64,000 nucleotides of DNA from an uncultured Lachnospiraceae bacterium (GTDB lineage Bacteria > Bacillota > Clostridia > Lachnospirales > Lachnospiraceae), in NCBI GenBank assembly GCA_910578335.1, contig CAJTPU010000017.1, positions 8,958-72,957 of the forward strand, in the 5' to 3' direction. Positions 43,135 through 52,113 of the stretch are shown here, one piece after another. A program made the position numbers and the translations under genes. Every line of letters starts with the position of its first letter. Position 1 is the first letter of the stretch. The notes below the pieces were generated by a model. The model did not search any database and had not been told where the DNA came from. It worked only from the letters and a program-made list of their open reading frames with translations.

Positions 43135-43169
43135 ACAATAGAAGACTCGCGAAGCGTGGATTCTATTGT
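43135..43169. repeat. Hairpin repeat with 17-nt conserved core, copy 2
   Basis: Identical to 13774-13808 at 34 of 35 positions: arms ACAATAGAA/TTCTATTGT and core GACTCGCGAAGCGTGGA. It sits between the glgB terminator and the flagellar cluster. Confidence 0.85.
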
Positions 43170-43207
43170 TTTGTATTACCGAAGCTGCAAGAGAGGAATA
43201 GAAGAAT

Positions 43208-46030
43208 ATGCATATTACATTTAATGGAACATCCTCTTCAAATGTAGACAAGGTTACAACTGCACATCAGACCGCATCTTCTGCTGCAAGGAAAGCGGAG
43301 AGCGGGTATGCATTGGACATTTCTGGAACAGTTACGGAAAACACTGCGTATGGCTTTCATAAAAGTCAGGGAGTCCACGGAAGGACGGCGGAGGAAGTGA
43401 TGCAGGCAGCAGGGAGTGAAGACCTTACCCTGTACCGTAATTATATGACAGTAATGTCCCATTCTATGTCCGACGAAGATTTTGCAAGGATGCAAAAGGA
43501 AGGGCGGAGCCTGACGGACGTAGATATTGAAGATGCTGTAACCATTTTGGATACCATAAAGGCGGAGATGATAAAGGGCGGCGCCAATATCGTAGGCTAC
43601 ACTGACGATATCGATATGGAGAAGCTGGCAGATATGACCGGGAGCATAGCTTTCGCGGAGCAGCTTGTGAAGGCATTTGCCATGGAAGATATTCCGGTTA
43701 CGCAGGAAAATGTAGAGCAGGCAATGGAGGCATTTTCCAGAGGCAAAGAACTGACAGAATTGTCAGAAGGCGCCGTAAAGTATATGGTGACCAATGAAAT
43801 GGAGCCGGATATTGATAACCTGTATCTGGCAGAACATGCCGGTGCGGTGGATGCAAGCCGGCAGGGGCAGGGTTATTTTGCAGAGGAGCTGCCCGGTTAT
43901 TATGCGCAAAAGGCTTCTACCGCAGACACGGAAAAATTACAGGCGCAGGTAGAAAAAATTATAGAAAATGCAGGGTATCCGGTTACGGAGGAAACTCTGG
44001 CTGACGGTTACTGGCTGATAGAAAAAGGCGTGCCGTTTACAGAAGAAAGCTTCCGTCTCATGGAGGAGCTAAAGGAAGTGAAGCTTCCCGCACAGGCAGA
44101 AGAGCTGCTTGGTGCTATTGCAGGCGCGCTGGCAGAAGGACGTCCGGCAGGAGAAGCAAATCTGGCGGAGGGAAGGAGCATTTTTCGCAGAGCGGCAGAA
44201 TGCTATAAGGAATATGAAAACAAGTATCAGGCAGTACTTTCTGCCGATACGACAGAAGGTGTCAAAGCAAGAAGGCAGCTCGAAGAAATTCGTCTGCACA
44301 TGACGCTGGAGGCAAATATCAAGCTGCTGAAAAGCGGATTTTCCATAGACACGGCTCCCATGGAAGAGCTGATAGATGCGTTGAAATCATTAGAGCAAAA
44401 ACAGGCTTCGACGGATTTTGCCCTAAGCAGTCCCTCTGATTTATGCGAGGAGGCGGTCTTTAAAGCAAGAGAAATCCCCTATCTGCCGGCTGTGACGATG
44501 GGACGCCTGCTTTCACTGGGGCAGACCTTCAGTGTTGATACGGTATATGAAACAGGAAAAGCACTGGAAGAGGTATTCCGTCAGGCTGGGGAAGCTTATG
44601 AGACCATGATGACGGCGCCGCGGGCGGACTTGGGAGACAATATCCAATCCGCGTTCCGCAATGTGGACGCATTGCTTCAAAACATGGGGCAGGAGCTTAC
44701 GGATGAGAATCGAAAGGCGGTCAGAAGCTTAAGCTACAATCAGATGGAGCTTACAGAAGAAAACCTGCTTGCCGTCAAGGAAGCGGATAAGGTTGTACAG
44801 AGGGTCGTGGAGAAGATGACGCCGGCGGCAGTGCTTGGTATGATTCGGGATGGCGTCAATCCCCTAAAGAGTTCTATGGAAGAGCTTGATGCGTACTTTT
44901 CTGCGCATGATACCTATGAGGAGGAAAGCACAAAGTACAGTAGTTTTCTGTATCATCTGGAGAGCCAGAACGAGATTACGGCAGAAGAAAAGGAATCCTA
45001 CATCGGAATCTACAGGCTGCTTAGGCAGATTGAAAAGTCAGACGGCGCCGCCGTTGGAAAGCTGATAAGCAGTCAGGCGGAAGTAAACTTTGGCAATTTG
45101 CTCTCGGCGGTTCGCACAGGCAGGTTAAAGGGTGTGGACATTTCCATAGACGCCGGATTTGGCGGATTAAAAGAAGCAATAGAAAAAGGCGCTTCCATTG
45201 ATGTACAGATAGAGACGGCGTTTCACAGGGAGCTTCTGACACAGATTAGAAGTGTAGATAAGATAGGCAATGAAGTTTTACAGGATTTGAAGAGACTGGA
45301 ACAGCCTGTTACAATAGATAATCTGTTGGCGGCGGATACTTTGCGAAAGGATGGCGCAGCGCCTTTTAAGAAGCTGCGGGAGGCGGCAGAGCGTGATACC
45401 GCAGGCAGGTCAGAACAGAGCTTTGATGGGGATATGCCTTTTGCAGAGGTGGAGGAAACGGCGTTTTCCGACAGGGAGAGCCTGCAAAAGACCTACGGCG
45501 AGCTGCTTCACGAAAGCGAACTGCTGGCAAAGGAGCTGACCTTTGCGGAGCAGGCAGGCAGTCTGGACGTGAGGGCAATGCAGTTGGTCTGCAAGCAGCT
45601 TCATATGCAAGGCGTGCGTGCGGCAAAGGAAGAGGAATATGATTTACCGCAGATGATAGATGGTGAATTGACAGCCGTTCATTTGAAGCTGGTGCACAAT
45701 TCCGAGGAAAGCGGAAAAATTTCTATCGGAGTGGACACAACAGTATTTGGGTATCTGTCAGGAGAATTTTCTGTAAATCACAGCAATATTTCAGGCTATC
45801 TGAGCGGAGCGGGCAAGGAAGCGGTAGCTCTGCTGGAAAGAGCGGCAGGACATTTCCGCACAAGGCTTTCTGCCGCCGGCTTTGAGAACAGCCGGATAGA
45901 AGTGGTTTTTGGCAGCGCCGGCAGCAGCCGTCCTGTGGAGAATAGTGAAAAAGAGGAAACAAAGGAGTTATACCGGATAGCAGGTATGGCGCTGGGGGCT
46001 TTAAAAGAAGCCTTATCGGAAGCAGTATAA
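43208..46030 (+). CDS. Large flagellin-associated protein (DUF6240-like)
   Basis: 940 residues; RBS-like GAGAGGAATAGAAGAAT upstream. The protein is acidic and mostly helical, with recurring segments of about 50 residues that begin IPVTQENVEQAMEA, YPVTEETLADGYWL and QELTDENRKAVRSL. Its C-terminal about 150 residues (LKLVHNSEESGKISIGVDTT, then FGYLSGEFSVNHSNISGYLS and RTRLSAAGFENSRIEVVFGS) are beta-rich and recall the C-terminal domain of hook-length control proteins. Placement 61 bases before flagellin supports a flagellar role, possibly FliK-like. Family naming is tentative. Confidence 0.65.
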   Translation: MHITFNGTSSSNVDKVTTAHQTASSAARKAESGYALDISGTVTENTAYGFHKSQGVHGRTAEEVMQAAGSEDLTLYRNYMTVMSHSMSDEDFARMQKEGRSLTDVDIEDAVTILDTIKAEMIKGGANIVGYTDDIDMEKLADMTGSIAFAEQLVKAFAMEDIPVTQENVEQAMEAFSRGKELTELSEGAVKYMVTNEMEPDIDNLYLAEHAGAVDASRQGQGYFAEELPGYYAQKASTADTEKLQAQVEKIIENAGYPVTEETLADGYWLIEKGVPFTEESFRLMEELKEVKLPAQAEELLGAIAGALAEGRPAGEANLAEGRSIFRRAAECYKEYENKYQAVLSADTTEGVKARRQLEEIRLHMTLEANIKLLKSGFSIDTAPMEELIDALKSLEQKQASTDFALSSPSDLCEEAVFKAREIPYLPAVTMGRLLSLGQTFSVDTVYETGKALEEVFRQAGEAYETMMTAPRADLGDNIQSAFRNVDALLQNMGQELTDENRKAVRSLSYNQMELTEENLLAVKEADKVVQRVVEKMTPAAVLGMIRDGVNPLKSSMEELDAYFSAHDTYEEESTKYSSFLYHLESQNEITAEEKESYIGIYRLLRQIEKSDGAAVGKLISSQAEVNFGNLLSAVRTGRLKGVDISIDAGFGGLKEAIEKGASIDVQIETAFHRELLTQIRSVDKIGNEVLQDLKRLEQPVTIDNLLAADTLRKDGAAPFKKLREAAERDTAGRSEQSFDGDMPFAEVEETAFSDRESLQKTYGELLHESELLAKELTFAEQAGSLDVRAMQLVCKQLHMQGVRAAKEEEYDLPQMIDGELTAVHLKLVHNSEESGKISIGVDTTVFGYLSGEFSVNHSNISGYLSGAGKEAVALLERAAGHFRTRLSAAGFENSRIEVVFGSAGSSRPVENSEKEETKELYRIAGMALGALKEALSEAV

Positions 46031-46091
46031 TCAAAAAGAAGCGTGCCGGAAAGATGGGGCTTTTGCGAAACGCTTTAGAATGGAGGAAACT

Positions 46092-47213
46092 ATGAGAATC
46101 AACTATAACGTATCGGCAATGATATCAAACAACGCGCTTTCCACCAGCGATGACTTGCTGGCAAAGTCTTTGGAGAGGCTTTCTTCAGGACTGAAAATAA
46201 ATCATGCAAAGGATAATCCGGCGGGGCTTGCCATGGCAAAACGAATGAATGCGCAGCTTGAAGGATTGTCCAAGGCGACGGAAAATGCCAGCGACGGTAT
46301 TTCGGTAATTGAGACGGCGGACGGTGCACTTTCCGAAATTCATGCCATGCTGCAGCGAATGAACGAGCTGGCTGTCAAATCAAGCACCGGCTCCATCACG
46401 GATGGCGACAGGCAGAACATTCAGGATGAAGTGACGGAACTTTGTGACGAGATAGAGAGAATTGCAAATAATACGGAATTTAACAGCCAGAAAATCCTGA
46501 ATGGCGAATTTGATGTAAAAGCGTATGCGGACAATGAAGATATTGTGGTAAGCTATTGCTCCAGCGAAGTTTCCGTAGACGAATATGTGATAACGGGTGC
46601 CTCTGTGACATATGATGCTTTTGGGAATATTGAGAGTTTTACCGGTACTTTTAACGGCGTAACTTTGGATGATGTAAACGGCATCTACAAAACCGAAATC
46701 AAGGATAATCTGGTGACGATAAAGGGAGACATGGGCTTTGAGATGCAGTTGGACCTGAACGGTGTGGCAAAAGCAGGCACCACCAATATTGGCAATGTGA
46801 ATGTAGATGTGACCGGAATCGGTCCTATGCGTCTGCAGATTGGAGCCAATGAAGGGCAGGTTTTAGAGGTGCGTATTCCAGAGGTAAGTCTGCGGAATAT
46901 GGGAATTAAGGATTTGAATCTTGGCACGCAGGCGAGCAGCAGGGATGCCATTGACAGGTTAGACGGCGCGATAGCTTATATTTCATCGGTTCGCAGCAAG
47001 CTTGGCGCATATCAGAACCGTTTGGAGTCATCGGTCAATAATTTGGATATTACCAGTGAAAATATGACGGCTGCCTATTCCAGAATTATGGATGTGGATA
47101 TGGCGGAGGAAATGACGCAATATACGACATATCAGATACTTGCGCAGGCGGGAACCTCCATGCTGGCGCAGGCAAATGAAAGACCGTCTCAGGTATTACA
47201 GTTATTGCAGTAA
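46092..47213 (+). CDS. hag: Flagellin
   Basis: 373 residues from ATG at 46092 (TGGAGGAAACT upstream). The D0/D1 N-terminus is MRINYNVSAMISNNALSTSD, then LSSGLKINHAKDNPAGLAMA; the C-terminus is ENMTAAYSRIMDVDMAEEMT and ends ERPSQVLQLLQ. The central 100 residues (about 150-260) are a small variable D2 region. No other structural flagellar gene is in the window except fliS, so this is a separate flagellin locus. TLR5-contact residues lie in the conserved D1 part. Confidence 0.95.
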   Translation: MRINYNVSAMISNNALSTSDDLLAKSLERLSSGLKINHAKDNPAGLAMAKRMNAQLEGLSKATENASDGISVIETADGALSEIHAMLQRMNELAVKSSTGSITDGDRQNIQDEVTELCDEIERIANNTEFNSQKILNGEFDVKAYADNEDIVVSYCSSEVSVDEYVITGASVTYDAFGNIESFTGTFNGVTLDDVNGIYKTEIKDNLVTIKGDMGFEMQLDLNGVAKAGTTNIGNVNVDVTGIGPMRLQIGANEGQVLEVRIPEVSLRNMGIKDLNLGTQASSRDAIDRLDGAIAYISSVRSKLGAYQNRLESSVNNLDITSENMTAAYSRIMDVDMAEEMTQYTTYQILAQAGTSMLAQANERPSQVLQLLQ

Positions 47214-47239
47214 AAAAGCAGAAGGCAGGGTGAGGCAGT

Positions 47240-47716
47240 ATGACAAAGGAATATAAACAGCAGTTTACACTGCGTATCACGCAGGCAAATAAGACGGAGC
47301 TGATAGTCATTCTGTATGAAATTGTTTTGGCATATATAGAGGACGCAGAGACTGCTTTGGCTCAAGGCGATATCACAGAATTCAGAGAAGCGCTCCGCAA
47401 GGTGCGGAGCTGCTTCGGCGAGCTGATTGCTTCTTTAAATCTTGAATATGAACTGGCGGCAAGGCTGCTTTCGTTATATTTGTATTGCAACCGCGAATTG
47501 ACAAAGGCGGACATCAGAAAAACGAAGGAGCCTCTTGCACACATAAACAGTGTTATCAGTAAGCTCCTTGCAGCATACAGGGAGCTTGCCGGACAAGACA
47601 AATCAGGTCCTGTTATGCAGAACACCCAGACGGTATATGCGGGCTTGACTTACGGAAAAAACAGCTTATCCGAAAACCTGTCCGATGAGGGCGCGAATCG
47701 GGGATTCCGGGCGTAA
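47240..47716 (+). CDS. fliS: FliS-like flagellin chaperone
   Basis: 158 residues. The helical bundle begins KQQFTLRITQANKTELIVIL, then EFREALRKVRSCFGELIASL and ELAARLLSLYLYCNRELTKA, matching FliS. It binds the flagellin C-terminus and prevents early polymerisation. It lies 26 bases after flagellin. The last 51 bases overlap the convergent YaaL gene, and the C-terminal 30 residues are low in similarity to FliS. Confidence 0.85.
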   Translation: MTKEYKQQFTLRITQANKTELIVILYEIVLAYIEDAETALAQGDITEFREALRKVRSCFGELIASLNLEYELAARLLSLYLYCNRELTKADIRKTKEPLAHINSVISKLLAAYRELAGQDKSGPVMQNTQTVYAGLTYGKNSLSENLSDEGANRGFRA

Positions 47717-47959
47717 TTCCGGAACGGTTTGCTTTTCGGCGGCTGCGAGCTCCGTGAGATATTTGTATCTTTTCAGCAGAGAATTTACCTCATATATATA
47801 ACAGTCAATTAAGTCAAAATTGGTTGCGTTGTCAAAACCCGCATATGCGACTTCGAGCGCATAACGGGTTTTTTCTATGTCCTCCTGCAGCGAAGGGCAG
47901 GTGAAATCCTCTTCTACCGGTATGGTTTCAGAACGTTCCTGTCGAAATAATACTTTCAT
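47666..47959 (-). CDS. DUF2508 (YaaL-like) protein
   Basis: 97 residues from ATG at 47959 (AGGAG five bases upstream). The core EDIEKTRYALEVAYAGFDNA followed by DLIDCYIYEVNSLLKRYKYL is the DUF2508 signature. YaaL usually sits beside bofA near recR. Here it is divergent from bofA, and its 3' end overlaps fliS tail-to-tail by 51 bases, suggesting a rearranged junction. Confidence 0.82.
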   Translation of the reverse strand: MKVLFRQERSETIPVEEDFTCPSLQEDIEKTRYALEVAYAGFDNATNFDLIDCYIYEVNSLLKRYKYLTELAAAEKQTVPELRPESPIRALIGQVFG

Positions 47960-48127
47960 AAGCACTCCTTTATCGGTATAGACTTCCTTACTATTAAATT
48001 ATAGCCGCAAGTTGGAGAAATATTCCCGAAAATACATTTTTTGGTTAAAATGACAATAAAATCCTTTGCGAATACCCGCTTATGGAGCAGCATAAAGTAT
48101 AGTAACAGAGAAAAAAGGGGAATCAGT

Positions 48128-48400
48128 ATGGAAGGGCAGACTGGCATTTTGTTTATTGTGGGAGCTTGTGCCTGCGTTTTGCTGCTGGGTGCAATGAAAA
48201 AGCGTGCAGAGTGGCTTTTAAATTTTATTTTGCGCGCTGTGACAGGAACGCTTGCAATATTTTTTATTAACGTGGCAATGGAAAAAGCGGGGATGGTAAG
48301 CCTTATCGGCTTGAATCCGGTAACGGTTTTGACATCCGGATTGCTGGGATTTCCTGGGCTGGCAATGCTTTATGGAATTCATTTCTATAAAACTATGTAA
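48128..48400 (+). CDS. bofA: BofA-like pro-sigma-K processing regulator
   Basis: 90 residues from ATG at 48128 (AAAAGGGGAATCAGT upstream). Two or three hydrophobic spans and the C-terminal motif VTVLTSGLLGFPGLAMLYGI are typical. BofA inhibits the SpoIVFB protease in the forespore outer membrane, so sporulation genes are present in this organism. Confidence 0.88.
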   Translation: MEGQTGILFIVGACACVLLLGAMKKRAEWLLNFILRAVTGTLAIFFINVAMEKAGMVSLIGLNPVTVLTSGLLGFPGLAMLYGIHFYKTM

Positions 48401-48436
48401 AAATTTACCAAAATTGTATTATTTTAAAAATATGAC

Positions 48437-48465
48437 TGGACAAACGAAAGTGTTGCGTATATAAT
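48437..48465 (+). promoter_or_regulatory. Promoter of the tad pilus operon
   Basis: TGGACA (48437-48442), a 17-bp spacer and TATAAT (48460-48465), 42 bases before the first tad gene. The following genes to 57950 are tightly packed on one strand. Confidence 0.8.
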
Positions 48466-48506
48466 CCAATTTACATCCTGCAACGGTCTGTTGCGGATAT
48501 CTGTTT

Positions 48507-49100
48507 ATGATTCACGAGATGCATCATCTCGAATACCTGTTTTTTCAATGTGATAAAAGAATTCTGCAGTGGTGGCTGCCGGAGAAAGAAGGAGGGAGTT
48601 TTATTTACGTATTCTTTTTGTTATTGGTATTGTCCTGCATTTTTGACTATCGCAGGGACAAAGTACCAAATATCCTGATTTTGACAGGACTGGTTCTTGC
48701 GTATTGTTGTCAGGCACAGCAAAGCGGTATCGGATATATGAGTGCAAGAATTGTCTTTGTTCTGATTCTTTTATATCCGCTTTATATGCTTGGGATGCTG
48801 GGAGCAGGGGATATAAAATTGTACTGTATGTCTGCCGCGTACCTTGCGGGAAGGGATTATATCATTTTTTTCTTATGTAGTCTGCTGTTTTCTGCCATTG
48901 CTGCATTTCTGAAAATGCTTTTCTTAGGAAATCTGTGGGAAAGAATCCATTATTTTTACTTATATGTTGTCGATGTGGCGAAAAAAAGAAAGCTCCTCTT
49001 GTATCAAAAAGGAATTGTCTTTGAAAGAAAAAAAGGCGCTCTGCATATGACGGGTCCTATGCTAATGGGATTTGTACTGTACCTTTGCATTGTATATTAA
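48507..49100 (+). CDS. tadV: Prepilin peptidase (A24, TadV/CpaA-like)
   Basis: 197 residues. The two catalytic Asp are in CIFDYRRDKVPNIL near residue 48 and in MLGAGDIKLYCM near residue 97 (GxGD). About six membrane spans are visible. It processes Flp prepilin and TadE/F pseudopilins. The start lacks a strong ribosome site; ATG at 48519 is an alternative. It is first in the operon and a second A24 protein occurs at 56232. Confidence 0.85.
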   Translation: MIHEMHHLEYLFFQCDKRILQWWLPEKEGGSFIYVFFLLLVLSCIFDYRRDKVPNILILTGLVLAYCCQAQQSGIGYMSARIVFVLILLYPLYMLGMLGAGDIKLYCMSAAYLAGRDYIIFFLCSLLFSAIAAFLKMLFLGNLWERIHYFYLYVVDVAKKRKLLLYQKGIVFERKKGALHMTGPMLMGFVLYLCIVY

Positions 49101-49112
49101 AAGGAGGGTTGG

Positions 49113-50117
49113 ATGAAGAAAAAAATACTGGCACTGTATGACAGTGAAAAAGACTATTTGGACAGTCTGGCAGAATATTTGAAGGGCAGAGAAGAGTTTC
49201 CTTTTGCGCTTCACGCTTATTCGGAAGCAGATAAGCTGCTGGAATTTGGGAAAAAGGAGCAGATTGATATCCTGCTGGTAGCGGAGTCGGATTTTACATA
49301 TGAAATATCAAAGCTGGATATTGGAAAGACTTTGCTTTTAAATGAAAGCGGAACTGTCAGGGGAGAAAATATTAAAAATATTGATAAATATCAGAAAGCA
49401 GAAAATATCTGGTATGAGCTAATGTGTGATTATGCAGATTTTACCGAAGCGGAGGGAAGGCGGCTGGTTACAGGGACGAGAGCAAAGCTTATCGGACTGT
49501 ATTCACCGGTCAGAAGATGCCTGCAGACCTCGTTTGCCCTGACCTTGGGACAGACTTTGGCGGAAAAGAAAAAGACTTTATATATCAGCTTTGAGCATTA
49601 TGCCGGATGGAATCAGTTATTGGACAAAAATGTAAGAGGAGATTTGACAGCGCTTTTGTATTTTGGGAAAGAATCGGAAGAAACATTTTTTTACAGACTG
49701 CAGTCCATGACCATGAAAATCGGAGCGCTCTATTATATTCCGCCTGCTTATGCGGGACAGAATCTGATATATGTAAGTGCAAAGGAATGGAAAGCGCTGA
49801 TTCAAAGAATTGCGGAGATGGGAGGCTACGACTACATTATTTTGGACTTGAGCGAAAGCATTCAGGGAACCTATGAAATCTTATGCCTTTGCGACAGGAT
49901 TTATACCATTATACAGGAGGATGAACGTGCGAGAGCAAAGCTGGCGCAATATGAGGAGCTTTTGCGTGTCTGTGAATGTGAAGCGGTTCTGGAAAAAACA
50001 AGAAAGGAAATACTTCCACCGTTTGCGCAGCTACCGGAAAGAATAGAGCAATATACGGTCGGGGAGCTGGCGCGATACATACGAAAATTAATACGGGAAG
50101 ATTTAGGCGCCGCATAG
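49113..50117 (+). CDS. tadZ: TadZ/CpaE-like protein without a P-loop
   Basis: 334 residues; AAAGGAGGGTTGG upstream. An N-terminal receiver-like domain (ILALYDSEKDYLDSLAEYLK) is followed by a MinD-like fold: LIGLYSPVRRCLQTSFALTL takes the place of the deviant Walker A, but the GKT lysines are absent; YDYIILDLSESIQGTYEIL is the switch-like region. TadZ localises the pilus machine at the cell pole. Other atypical TadZ proteins also lack a full P-loop. Confidence 0.82.
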   Translation: MKKKILALYDSEKDYLDSLAEYLKGREEFPFALHAYSEADKLLEFGKKEQIDILLVAESDFTYEISKLDIGKTLLLNESGTVRGENIKNIDKYQKAENIWYELMCDYADFTEAEGRRLVTGTRAKLIGLYSPVRRCLQTSFALTLGQTLAEKKKTLYISFEHYAGWNQLLDKNVRGDLTALLYFGKESEETFFYRLQSMTMKIGALYYIPPAYAGQNLIYVSAKEWKALIQRIAEMGGYDYIILDLSESIQGTYEILCLCDRIYTIIQEDERARAKLAQYEELLRVCECEAVLEKTRKEILPPFAQLPERIEQYTVGELARYIRKLIREDLGAA

Positions 50118-50129
50118 AAAGGGAATATT

Positions 50130-51389
50130 ATGAAACAAATGCTGGAACGGCAGCTTCTGGATAAAATGGACTATTCCAGAGAATTTACGGATGATGAGGT
50201 GCGGGAGCAGATAGATAATCTGCTTTTGCAGGAGGAGCGGTTGAGGCTTTGGACGGTGCAGGAGAGGCAGCAGCTCAAAAATGAAATTTTCTGTTCGCTG
50301 CGCAGGCTGGATATTTTGCAGTCGCTTTTAGAGGATGACAGTATTACGGAAATTATGATAAACGGACCGAATGCTCTGTTTATAGAACAAGACGGATGGG
50401 TACGGAAACTGGACAGGCATTTTGAGTCAGGAGAAAAACTGCTTCATGTCATACAGAGAATTGTGGCTGGCTGTAACCGTACTGTCAATGAGGCTTCCCC
50501 GATTGTCGATGCCAGACTGCCGGATGGCAGCAGGGTCAATGTGGTATTAAGTCCGATTGCCATAAATGGACCGATTGTAACAATACGGCGGTTTCCGGAC
50601 AGAGCGGTTACCATGGACAAGTTGATAAAATGGGGCAGCATTAGCGAAGAAGCGGCAACAGAGCTTAGAGACTGGGTGCGGGCGGGCTTTAATATTTTCA
50701 TCAGCGGGGGAACAGGCTGCGGAAAAACAACCTTTCTCAATGTACTTTCGGGATTTATCCCCTTAGAGGAGCGCGTTATCACCATTGAAGACAGCGCTGA
50801 ACTACAACTCCAGAGAATTCCCAATCTGGTGCGTATGGAGACCCGCAATGAAAATGTGGAGGGCTGTAACGCCGTGAGTATTCGGGATTTAATCAAAACA
50901 GCTTTACGTCAAAGACCGGACCGCATTATCGTGGGAGAAGTGCGGGGCAGTGAGGCTTTGGATATGATGACGGCATTTAACACGGGACATGACGGCTCTA
51001 TGTCTACGGGACATGCCAACAGCGCGGCGGATATGTTAAGCAGGCTGGAGACTATGATACTGATGGGAATGGAACTGCCGCTTTCTGCTATCAGGCAGCA
51101 GATAGCTTCCGGTATCGATATTATGGTGCATTTGGGAAGGCTTCGGGATAAAAGCAGGCATGTGCTGGAAATCGCAGAGGTTGACGGCTGTGCAGGAGGT
51201 GAAATCAAGCTGCATGAGCTGTATCGGTTTGAGGAAACCGGTACCGACGACAGGGGGAGCGTGTTGGGAAAATTGGAAAAGAAAGGAGAGCTGAAGCATG
51301 GACATAAGCTGGAGGCGGCAGGTATCAGAATACCGCCAAAGAAAGAGACAGTTTTTTCAGGCAAAAAAGAAAGGAACGCCAATGTATGA
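50130..51389 (+). CDS. tadA: CpaF/TadA secretion ATPase
   Basis: 419 residues. Walker A is ISGGTGCGKTTFLNVL, the Asp box is ITIEDSAELQLQ, Walker B is RPDRIIVGEVRGSEALDM and the His box is GHDGSMSTGHANSA. The N-terminal region EIMINGPNALFIEQDGWVRK is typical of the CpaF group. The enzyme powers Flp pilus assembly and retraction. It starts 12 bases after tadZ and overlaps tadB by 8 bases. Confidence 0.95.
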   Translation: MKQMLERQLLDKMDYSREFTDDEVREQIDNLLLQEERLRLWTVQERQQLKNEIFCSLRRLDILQSLLEDDSITEIMINGPNALFIEQDGWVRKLDRHFESGEKLLHVIQRIVAGCNRTVNEASPIVDARLPDGSRVNVVLSPIAINGPIVTIRRFPDRAVTMDKLIKWGSISEEAATELRDWVRAGFNIFISGGTGCGKTTFLNVLSGFIPLEERVITIEDSAELQLQRIPNLVRMETRNENVEGCNAVSIRDLIKTALRQRPDRIIVGEVRGSEALDMMTAFNTGHDGSMSTGHANSAADMLSRLETMILMGMELPLSAIRQQIASGIDIMVHLGRLRDKSRHVLEIAEVDGCAGGEIKLHELYRFEETGTDDRGSVLGKLEKKGELKHGHKLEAAGIRIPPKKETVFSGKKERNANV

Positions 51390-52113
51390 ATGCTATTATT
51401 TTTCAGGGAAAGAAATGTATTTGTATGTCGGAGTCAGTCTGGGCATTACGGTATTTTTAGGTTTTTTCTTTTATCGAAGTATGTGGGGAGCTGCCGCTTT
51501 GTGCCCCGTGGGCGTATATGCTTACTTGTCCTTTCAAAGAGATAAGGGGGAGAGGCGAAAAAGAAAGCTGGAAACGGAGTTTAAGGATTGTATGATGTCA
51601 ACCGCCGCCAATTTGAGGGCGGGATATTCGGTGGACAATGCCTTTACAGAATGCATACAGGACATCCTGCCGTTGTATGGGAAGACAAGTCTTATGCTTG
51701 GTGAGCTGTACAGGATAAAAAAGGGATTATGCAATAACCAGCCGTTAGAGGAGCTGCTGCAGGAATTGGGGCAAAGAAGCGGCTGTGCAAGTATCAGAGA
51801 GTTTGGTGAAGTTTTTTATATTGCCAGACAGAGCGGAGGAAATCTGCCCGGTGTGATGCAGGCAACGGCAAATTTGATTGGCGAAACAATAGCCGGACAA
51901 CAGGAAGTGCAGGTAATAATCAGCGGAAGAATACTGGAACAGCGGATAATGAATGTAATGCCCTTTCTTTTGGTTTGCTACATAGAGCTGGGAAACAAAG
52001 GTTTTTTTGACGTTCTGTATCGCAACCTTTCGGGAACTGTCATCATGACCGGGTGCCTTGCAGTCTACCTGACGGCTTTTATCTGGTCGAGGCAGATTTG
52101 CAAAAGAATATGA
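51382..52113 (+). CDS. tadB: TadB-like inner-membrane platform protein
   Basis: 243 residues from ATG at 51382 (8-bp overlap with tadA; AAAGGAACGCCA upstream). An ATG at 51298 with AAAGGAG is also open but would overlap tadA by 92 bases. The T2SSF core includes FKDCMMSTAANLRAGYSVDN and GEVFYIARQSGGNLPGVMQA, with membrane spans at both ends. It forms the pilus platform with TadC. Confidence 0.85.
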   Translation: MYECYYFSGKEMYLYVGVSLGITVFLGFFFYRSMWGAAALCPVGVYAYLSFQRDKGERRKRKLETEFKDCMMSTAANLRAGYSVDNAFTECIQDILPLYGKTSLMLGELYRIKKGLCNNQPLEELLQELGQRSGCASIREFGEVFYIARQSGGNLPGVMQATANLIGETIAGQQEVQVIISGRILEQRIMNVMPFLLVCYIELGNKGFFDVLYRNLSGTVIMTGCLAVYLTAFIWSRQICKRI

